A stretch of 64,000 nt of DNA from positions 62,001 to 126,000 of the forward strand of contig JAFEMH010000337.1 of the NCBI GenBank assembly GCA_022495995.1. Reading direction: 5' to 3'. A program made the position numbers and the translations under genes. Every line of letters begins with the position of its first letter. Positions within the stretch are counted from its first letter, which is position 1. The notes under the pieces are model-generated. The model made no database searches, was not told the origin of the DNA, and saw nothing but the letters and a program-made list of their open reading frames with translations. Source of the stretch: Adenophora triphylla var. japonica. Taxonomy: Eukaryota > Streptophyta > Magnoliopsida > Asterales > Campanulaceae. Of the stretch, positions 57,065 through 64,000 are shown piece after piece.

Positions 57065-58186
57065 ATGTGCTACCGCCCAAGGCCACAAAAAAAGCCAACA
57101 GAGCTAGAGCCGCAACCCGGTCATCCCGTGCTCAAAGAAACAAGTTATGGAAAGGAGGACCCGATCCTCACTCAGCTCAAGCAGACCCAGGCGAACATTT
57201 TCCTTTGGTCTCTGCTCACATCTTCATACCCTCACAAGCTCAAGCTAGAGGAAAGTTTGGCCCGCACCACGGTCCCCGTGGACGCAACTCCAGAAGAAGT
57301 AATCCAGATGATCGGCAAAATCCACTATGGAAACATCATCACCTTCACAGATTTGGACCTGCCAAAATTTGGGGCTGATCGCAATGAGCCGCTCTATATC
57401 ACTGTTCAGTTGGATGAGCGTCGCCTTCCCCGTGTAATGGTAGACGGAGGCTCCGGGATGAATGTCTTGCCCGCCAAGATGATGGACCTGCTCGATATCA
57501 AGCTTACAGATTTGAAGCCTTCAGTCCACACTGTTAAAGCTTACGATTCTAATTCCCGCACAGTACTCGGGGTTGCTACTTTAAACATCTTGTTCGGCAA
57601 ACGGATGATGCCTACCGAATTTCAAGTGTTGGACATTCCTATCACTTTCATAGCCATTCTGGGAAGACCATGGCTACATCAAATCAACGGTGTGGCATCC
57701 ACCCTTCACCATTGTATCAAATTCATGCAAGGCAATGAGCTGACAATAGTCTACGACGATAGCATCACCACCGAAGGGACCAGCACTAACGACATTCCAG
57801 TGTTAGAAATCAAGCATGATGACGATATGAAATTAACTGGATTCACATTGGAAACTTCCAAAATCCAAATATGCAGCGTGGACCTTCCATTATTCTGGGA
57901 CCAGATCCCTCCTGCCATGAAGATGATGAAACTCTTGAACTTCATCCCAGGACTGGGGCTCGGCAAAAGGTTACAAGGCCAACACCAAGTCATCGAAGTC
58001 AAGGACCACAATACAATCCAGGGGCTCGGTTATGTGCCTACACTAGCTGACATCAGGGAAGACAAGGTTCGCAAGCACAAAAGCAACAGCTCACAAAAGG
58101 GGAACCTCCTACGGCACACCCAGCCTCCGACCTTACAACTTCGACCTCGCTCGCTACTTCGTCAAAGGGACCACCAACAGAACTGA
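57065..58186 (+). pseudogene. Protease region 2 with G-patch-like motif
   Basis: A second retropepsin-like domain: 'RVMVDGGSGMNVLPAKMMDL' with its aspartate codon at 57443-57445, 'TEFQVLDIPITFIAILGRPW' (57615-57675) and 'ASTLHHCIKF'. It is followed by 'IPGLGLGKRLQGQ' and 'QGLGYVPT' (57945-58045), the glycine-rich G-patch-like segment that lies between protease and RT in Tat-lineage elements. The 373-codon frame is uninterrupted, making it the best-preserved coding stretch of this element. Its position next to RT marks it as the canonical protease, so region 1 is the extra one. Confidence 0.78.
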
Positions 58187-59196
58187 TGGAGATGAGAAAG
58201 GAACTGGGGGAACTGACAGCGGAACTAAGGGAACCAACAACAGAACTGAGGGGACTGACAGTAAAACTGATGAAGATGAGAAAGGAACTGAGGGAACCGA
58301 CAGCAGAACTGAGGGAACAGAAAGTGGAACCGATGAAGATGAGAAAGGATCAGGAAAAGTCAATACAGAGACTACATAAAGGATGGGAAAGCTGGCACAG
58401 AACCTCAAGCATTTCAGAGGACTCAAGGCTAATACAATAAGGGGAGCATTCCTCAACATCACTACACTACCTGGACCAGTTGCCACCACAGTTCAGCATG
58501 AGTACTCATTCAAAGGGATCCCAGACATAGAAGAACAACTCGAGACGCTCTTCTTGGGAGACATGCTATTCCTTTCAGCCTACAAAGCCACATTCGAAAC
58601 AGTGACTCCAAAGCAGAAAGAACTAGAATTCATGGAAGATGCTCTAAGTGGACCTGCTCTACAGAATCTTTTCAAAGAAGTCATGGAGGTTCCAAACCTG
58701 ATTGATCTGGGCTTTGAGGACAGCATGATTGCCATAATCGGGACAGCAGAAGCCAAGCCTCTCGACCCCTAAACCCACACCAAACATTCTTCAATGCCAC
58801 TGAAAAACTGGGTGACTTTCACCGGACCAAGGGAAAGCCAGAGATAGATGGAAGACAAACTAGGGCTACTCCCATATCTCCCTAAACCTAATCGCAAACC
58901 CTCCGAGTCTATCGTTGTCAAAGTCAAGTCCTCTGAGTCGTCTGATGACCTCACGCCAGAAGACTATGATTTTGTGGCCAACAATGTATTTCCCTTCATC
59001 TTAAATGAAAAATTCGACCTGTCGGATTATCCTCATTGCCACTTTAACAACTAATAAGTTAACTAACAACTTAAAAGAAGTTAATAATGATTCACTTGAT
59101 AAAGAAGCAGACACACTAAACGAACAATACATTAAATAAGTTCTCCAGCGTGTAGTTGATCGAGAGGACAATCGGGCCCAAGCTGTCGAAGAGGTT
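58187..59196 (+). other. Linker between protease and RT, with a Glu/Leu/Arg repeat
   Basis: At 58187-58380 short units of the type GGGAACTGACAGCGGAACTA repeat imperfectly and encode Glu/Leu/Thr/Arg/Met-rich sequence. From 58383 to 59054 two frames continue with acidic linker sequence such as 'PDIEEQLETLFLGDML' and 'DDLTPEDYDFVANNVFPF'. No catalytic motif. Confidence 0.55.
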
Positions 59197-60079
59197 ATGA
59201 CTAAAGTGAATCTGGGGTCAGTGAAAGAGCCTAAAGAAATACAGGTGGGCAGTTTCTTTGCCGGTGCAGAAAAAGAAGCCCTGATAAATCTCCTCAAAGA
59301 GTATGTTGACGTGTTCTCCTTATCAAACCAAGACATGCCAGAGCTCGACTCCTCAATCGTGGAGCACCGAATTCCTCTGGATCCTGAATCCAAGCTTGTC
59401 AAACAGAAACTGCGCAAGATCAAGCCAGAATGGTCCTTGCAAGTAAAAGAAGAGATTGAGAAAATGCTCCGCGTCAGCTTCATCAGAGTAATTGAGTACC
59501 CAACTTGGCTCTCCAACATTGTAACGGTCACCAAGGCCAATGGAAAGGTCAGATGCTATGTAGACTTCCGAGATCTCAACAAAGCTAGCTCGAAAGATGA
59601 TTTCCCACTGCCCAACATCGATATGCTGGTTGACACCACGACAAATTTTGAAGTAAAATCCTTTGTGGACTGTTTCGTCGAATACAATCAGATCAAGATG
59701 TCCGAAGAAGATCAAGCCAAGACTGCTTTCACCACTCCGTTGGGGACATACTGTTATACGGTCATGCCGTTTGGTCTAAAGAATGCCTAGGGCTACTTAT
59801 CAAAGGGCTGTAACTGCCCTCTTCCTTGACATAATTCACATAGAAATCGAAGTGTACGTAGACAACATGATCATCCACTCCAAAGGATCAGACATGCAGT
59901 ACATGACAGATTTGAGAAAGTTCTTCAATAGACTCAGAAAGCACTCCATGAGATTGAACCCTACAAAGCGCACCTTCGGTGTAAAACGAGGCAAAGTACT
60001 GGGTTACATGGTCACAGAAAGAGGCATTGAAGCAGATACCAAGAAAATCAAGGTCATCATCGACATGAAGCCACCGTAG
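59197..60079 (+). pseudogene. Tat reverse transcriptase, active site altered
   Basis: RT motifs in order: 'PEWSLQVKEEIEKML', 'YPTWLSNIVTVTKANGKVRC' and 'YVDFRDLNKA', then 'FPLPNIDMLVD', 'TAFTTPLGTYCYTVMPFGLK', a frameshift near 59785, then 'TYQRAVTALF' and 'EVYVDNMIIHSK'. The catalytic box is YVDN (59855-59866) instead of YVDD, so the second active-site aspartate is lost. 'YNQIKM' normally follows a GYNQ glycine, here glutamate. The copy cannot be enzymatically active. Confidence 0.88.
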
Positions 60080-60736
60080 ACTCTGACAGAAGTAAAAAGT
60101 TTCATGGGAAGACTTCAATACACCAGCCGCTTCATCAACAAGCTGACATCTCTCTGCGAGCCAATATTCAAGCTTATGAAGAAAAATACTGATATCGAAT
60201 GGGACTCCGAATGACAAGAAGCTTTCGAGAAAATCAATACATACTTGGTGGATCCCCCGATCCTTTGCCCGCCACATAAAGATAAGCCACTCCTCATATA
60301 CCTGACAGTGACTGATACGTCAATTAGGGCTATGTTGGCGCAAGAACAGAAATATTCAAGAATTGAGAATGAAATCTACTTCGTGAGCTGAAAGCTTCAG
60401 GGAAGTGAACTTAACTACTCAGCATTAGAGAAAACTTGTACCGCCTTGGTATGGGTAGTTAGGAAACTGAAACACAACATGCAGTCTCACTCAGTGCTCC
60501 TGGTCTCCAAGATGGACCCCGTCAGATATCTCTTCGACAAACCATCACTATCAATGAGATTAGCCAAATGGTCATTCTTCCTGGCTGAATTCGACATCAA
60601 GTACATGACCAAAAAATCAACAAAGGGTCGAGTAATGGCAGATCAACTAGCAGACTTCCTAAGCAGTGAACTCAAGGGTCCTGATCCGCAGTTTCCAGAT
60701 GACAGAATCTTCTCACTCGACAGCATAAACCGCTGA
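60080..60736 (+). pseudogene. Tat RT connection and first RNase H
   Basis: 'EVKSFMGRLQYTSRFINKLT' continues directly from RT. RNase H follows ('PHKDKPLLIYLTVTDTSIRA', 'YSALEKTCTALVWVVRKLKH'). Stops at 60077-60079, 60212-60214 and 60389-60391 interrupt it. The inverted fragment at 25997-26362 is a near-identical copy of 60112-60475. Confidence 0.85.
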
Positions 60737-61300
60737 CAACTCTTCTTCGATGGGGCAGCCAACATGAAGGGAAACGATATTGGAATGCTCCTGGTCGATC
60801 CTAAAGACGAGCAAACTCCCATAGCCATCAAATTGAATTTTGAAGCTACCAACAATCCAATAGAATATGAAGCATGCGTAGCCGGTTTGGAAGCCGCTCT
60901 TGAGCACAACATCAAAGAACTGGAAGTGTACGGAGGCTCAGAATTGATCATCAATCAAGTGTCCAACAAATGGAAGACAATAGACTCTGGCCTCCAGAAG
61001 TACCATGCATATATGGAGGATCTCATCCCTCAGTTCAAGGACATCTCTTTCCACTACTTGCCAAGAGACAGGAACCGCTTTGCTGATGCCCTGGCCACCC
61101 TAGCATCTCTTGTTGAAATTCCCGAAGGGAAATTAGTAAAACCCTTTAGAATAGAGCCTACTGCTGTAAGATCGAAGTTGAACATGAACCGATCGACGAA
61201 CCCTGGTAAAATCAAATCTACCAGTACCTCCAAAATGGAGAAGCTTCCTTCACAAATGAAGATGGAAAATACAAAGAAGGGATCAAAGACAAAAACATGA
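60737..61300 (+). pseudogene. Second (Tat-type) RNase H
   Basis: 'LFFDGAANMKGNDIGMLLVD', 'TNNPIEYEACVAGLEAALEH', 'ELEVYGGSELIINQVSNKW' and 'PRDRNRFADALATLASL' give the order of an RVT_3-type RNase H. In the third motif a glycine stands where the aspartate is normal (YGDS to YGGS). This extra domain marks the Tat lineage. Confidence 0.85.
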
Positions 61301-62136
61301 TGGCTCTAAAATGCCTGGCATCCAACTTCATCATTCTGGGGGGGTATGTTATACAAGAAGCGCCACCAAGGACCACTCCTCCGGTGTGTAAATGGAAACA
61401 GACTGCATCCAGTTCATCAGAAGCTGCGACAAATGTCAATGGTTCTCCAACCTCAACCATATTCCTCCTCATGAGCTATACTGCATGCATGACTACACCA
61501 TGGCCTTTTGCCACATGGGGAATTGACGTCATCGACAAAATCACTCCACCCGGGAGAAATGGCCACAAGTTCATATTAGTCGCTGTCGACTACTTCACCA
61601 AATGGGTAGAAGCCAGATCATACAAAGTACTGAATTCCAAGAAGGTGGTTGAGTTCATCAAAGAGAACATCATGTGCAGATACGGAGTGCCGAACAAGAT
61701 CATATCCGATAATGGGACCCACTTCGAAGGAGATTGTGACCAGCTGTTGACCGAGTTTGGAGTTACACGTCACAAGTCTTCTCCCTACAGACCACAGACT
61801 AATAGTACAGTAGAGGCAGCTAACAAGACTCTTGCAAGAATAATAAAAATGATGGCCATACGAGGTCGGGAATGGCCCGAAAAGCTACATCTAGCACTTT
61901 GGGGATATAGAACATCAATCAGAACCGCCATAGGGGAGACTCCTTCCGCACTGACATACGAAATGGAAGCAATGTTACCAGTTGAGTTAGAAATTCCATC
62001 CCTCCGAGTCCTCTTGGGAAACGGAATCAATGAAGTCGAATGGCTCCAAAGTCATCACGACGAACTGACTCTACTCGACGAGCGAAGATTGAAAGCCATA
62101 GAACATACTCGTGCCTACCAAAGCAGAATCACCCGA
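61301..62136 (+). pseudogene. Tat integrase, cut at its C-terminus
   Basis: Zinc-domain remnants ('CDKCQWFSNLN') lie in a shifted frame near 61420-61450. The core frame has 'WPFATWGIDVIDKITPPGRN', 'YFTKWVEARSYKVL', 'NKIISDNGTHFEGDCDQLL' and 'TNSTVEAANKTLARI', so all three DDE residues are present. 'PSALTYEMEAMLPVELEIPS' and 'LDERRLKAIEHTRAYQSRI' follow. Similarity ends at 62136, where the minus-strand LTR begins. Confidence 0.88.
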
Positions 62137-64000
62137 TGTAGCGATACGTGAATTTTTTAATAACAGAGTCGCCACTTATCATTTATTTAGGAAAACAATA
62201 AGAAAAACCTTTTTGATTTTTTAAGAGATTTGAGGGTCCGGGGGTTAAGTTATGGAATGGGTAGGTCGAGAAGCATCCATTCCACCCGATCCGAAGATCG
62301 GTCTTGCCAATCAAGTATTATCAATATTTTCAATTATAAATTAAATGAAAATAAGAAAAACCTAATTGATTTCTCAATTAGGAATGTCGGATTGTATGCT
62401 TCGAGGTCACCTCCATCGATTGAAGGGACTCTAGGCCAATCCTTTTGATGGGATTACACTACTCTAAAAGCCAATAGAGAGGTTGAGAAGAAGAAGAGTT
62501 AAAACAGAGGAGTTTACCTTGTTCTTAGGGAGTATTTGATTTAGAACGTGGTTCTAAGATATCTTCTCGGTCGAGAAGCGATTCGGGCAGAGTTTCGACT
62601 CAATATGAAAGTCAGATCTTGATGTGGACAGAGCTTCGCCTCGGTGCTAGGCTTGAGCCTTGATTCGAGTTTTGATGTTTGTTGATCAACGAGGTTGATA
62701 AACAAACTTTAGGTGATTTTAGGGTGATTTTGTGAGTGATTTGAAGGAGTCTTTCGTGGAAAGAAATTCATAAATTGTGTGTGTTGTGTGTTTTCAATCG
62801 TGGATCGGGGATTTTTCAATCTAAAACTGTTCGGGTGAAATACTGAAAGTCATCAGGTATTTATAGGTGTTGGAGAGGTGTTAAGGATGAGATCAAACAC
62901 CTTGGGAAGGTTCCAGAACTCAACTGTGATTGGAGAACCGGATGGGATAAGATTTTATCAAGAAAAGAGTTTGAAACGGAGAAGGAAAGTGATTCTGCAC
63001 ATCCTGTCGAGGGGTTATCTCGCGCGAGACACGCTATTCCGTTCGAGATAACGCAGTCTGTGGACAATTCTGCCCTCTTCAGTTATTTCGTTAGTCAGTT
63101 AAGTCCAAAACTAACGAGGTTAGTTAGAAACTTAACGAAACATGACGAAACTAATATGCTTTCATCAAAACACAAAAGAGAGACGAAGAGTAGTGTAATC
63201 ATGATTTATTGGTTCAGAATGGGGTGTCTACAGAGCCCCTCGGTGACAGGTCTTATGAAAAAAGAAGTGTCATCGATAGAAAAGACATCATTCTGAACAT
63301 TGGGATGGTCGTGCCACACGGCTGCCTACATATCTCTAAGAGAGAATCAGACAAAACGTAGTTCGACTCCAAAACAATAAAAAGGCTATTTTAGGTATTT
63401 TGAAAAGCATTTTTGAAAAGAAATTTTGAAAGTGTGAAAGGTAAGATCGTACTGAGGAATCAAGGACTTGACCCAATTCTGATGATACCCGGTTTGTTGA
63501 TGAAGTTATTGAAGTACGCCGTTCGAGGTTACTGACATAGCTGTTGTTGCCAAGGTCATGGACTTTGTTGTCATTGCCGAGGTTACGGATTTGAAGTTTT
63601 CCGCGGTCGCAGACTTGGTTATGGTTGCCGAGGTCACGGACTTGAAGTTTGCTGCCGTCACAGACTTTGTTGTGGTTGCCGAGGTCACGGACTTGAAGGT
63701 TGCTGCCATCACAGACTTTGATGATGTTGCCGAGGTCACGGACTTTGAAATTTTTCGAGGTCACGGACTTTGTTGATGTTGCCGAGGTCACGGACTTGAA
63801 GTTGCTGCCATCATAGATATTTTTTTTGATGTTGCCGAGGTCACGAACTTGAAGTTTGCTGTCATCACAGACTTTTGAAGTTATTGCCGAGATCACGGAC
63901 TTGAAGGTTGCTGCCGTCACAGACTTTACTGATGTTGGTTGAGGTGTAGGTTCTGTCGGCCCCTGTAATACAAGGATAGATGCATGCTGGGCTCGGATGG
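62137..64000 (-). repeat. LTR of the gag-only Tat family, minus strand, continues beyond the window
   Basis: Reverse complement of 28655-30517. Its terminal TGTAGCG lies directly against the interrupted Tat integrase, so this is an insertion end and not a chance similarity. It holds the same TATA region (complement of TATAAATACC at 62858-62867) and the 51-bp minisatellite (63560-63935). A frame of 194 codons on the minus strand (63920-63336) is the in-phase minisatellite, not a gene. Confidence 0.85.
63560..63935 (-). repeat. 51-bp minisatellite of the Tat LTR, second copy
   Basis: Same unit as 28725-29120 in inverse orientation (GAGGTCACGGACTTGAAGGT and GCTGCCATCACAGACTTTG). Unit number and variants differ slightly from the first copy. 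Confidence 0.9.

Larger units (their letters stand above)
40486..62136 (+). mobile_element. Plus-strand Tat-lineage Ty3/gypsy element, interrupted by copia and by an LTR
   Basis: 5' LTR (40486-42426), Tat/Ogre-type primer site, leader, gag (44041-45059, continued after 53260), protease region 1, an uncharacterised frame, protease region 2 with G-patch, RT, RNase H, second RNase H and integrase to 62136. A Ty1/copia element (45065-53254) interrupts gag. No 3' LTR is seen, because a minus-strand LTR of another family begins at 62137. Without the copia insertion the visible part is about 13.5 kb, in the usual range for this large-element lineage. Confidence 0.8.

Noticed and set aside
63336..63920. 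194-codon minus-strand frame (and a 134-codon partner at 28921-29325)
   Set aside because: Both are the in-phase 51-bp LTR minisatellite plus flank; no start context, no domain, and frames are open on both strands.

Overview
The window is nuclear DNA from a flowering plant, most likely a eudicot; I cannot name the species. The evidence is one intron-containing plant gene with GT-AG introns, Stowaway- and Tourist-type MITEs, plant LTR-retrotransposon lineages with tRNA-Asp, tRNA-iMet and Tat/Ogre-type primer sites, and plant SINE tails. No bacterial, organellar, tRNA, rRNA or CRISPR feature was found. The only host gene I can defend is a folate-biopterin transporter; nearly everything else is transposable-element DNA in layers.

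1-10,445: two compact LTR retrotransposons, each with both LTRs and a 5-bp target-site duplication (GCTCG around 90-6124; CAAGA around 7415-10440). Both carry gag and protease remnants but no reverse transcriptase, RNase H or integrase, so both are non-autonomous. 10,446-19,754: a five-exon FBT/BT1-family transporter gene whose exons join to an intact 499-residue, polytopic protein. Its 5.9-kb first intron holds a Harbinger-like and a hAT/MULE-like element, a perfect palindrome and an exact 60-bp tandem duplication; introns 2 and 4 each hold a Stowaway MITE. 19,755-23,700: 3' flank, then two long-terminal-inverted-repeat elements 21 bp apart (the second Pack-MULE-like, with a large TTA-type microsatellite), a Tourist MITE and a GGTTYGG-rich hAT-like remnant.

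23,867-64,000: a nest of Ty3/gypsy Tat/Ogre-lineage elements. A minus-strand Tat element (LTR 23,867-24,529; pol 38,148-40,485) carries a plus-strand, i.e. antisense, two-exon accessory gene resembling the 'putative gypsy type transposon' family. That gene is split in its intron by about 10.15 kb of gag-only Tat DNA arranged internal-LTR-internal, preceded by an inverted RT/RNase H fragment. At 40,486 the minus-strand element is interrupted by a second, plus-strand Tat element (5' LTR 40,486-42,426), whose gag is in turn interrupted by a Ty1/copia element (45,065-53,254, minus strand, TSD CAACA, near-identical 1,360-bp LTRs). After the copia element the Tat polyprotein resumes with two separate aspartic-protease modules 3.4 kb apart, a G-patch-like motif, RT, RNase H, a second RNase H and integrase, all broken by stops and frameshifts. 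At 62,137 it ends against a minus-strand LTR of the gag-only family that runs off the window.

The host gene appears functional; none of the retroelement reading frames is intact, so any mobility would depend on proteins supplied from elsewhere. The most unusual structures are the antisense accessory gene with its own TATA box and intron, the doubled protease region, the internal-LTR-internal tandem, and the inverted chimeric junction with 5 nt of microhomology.
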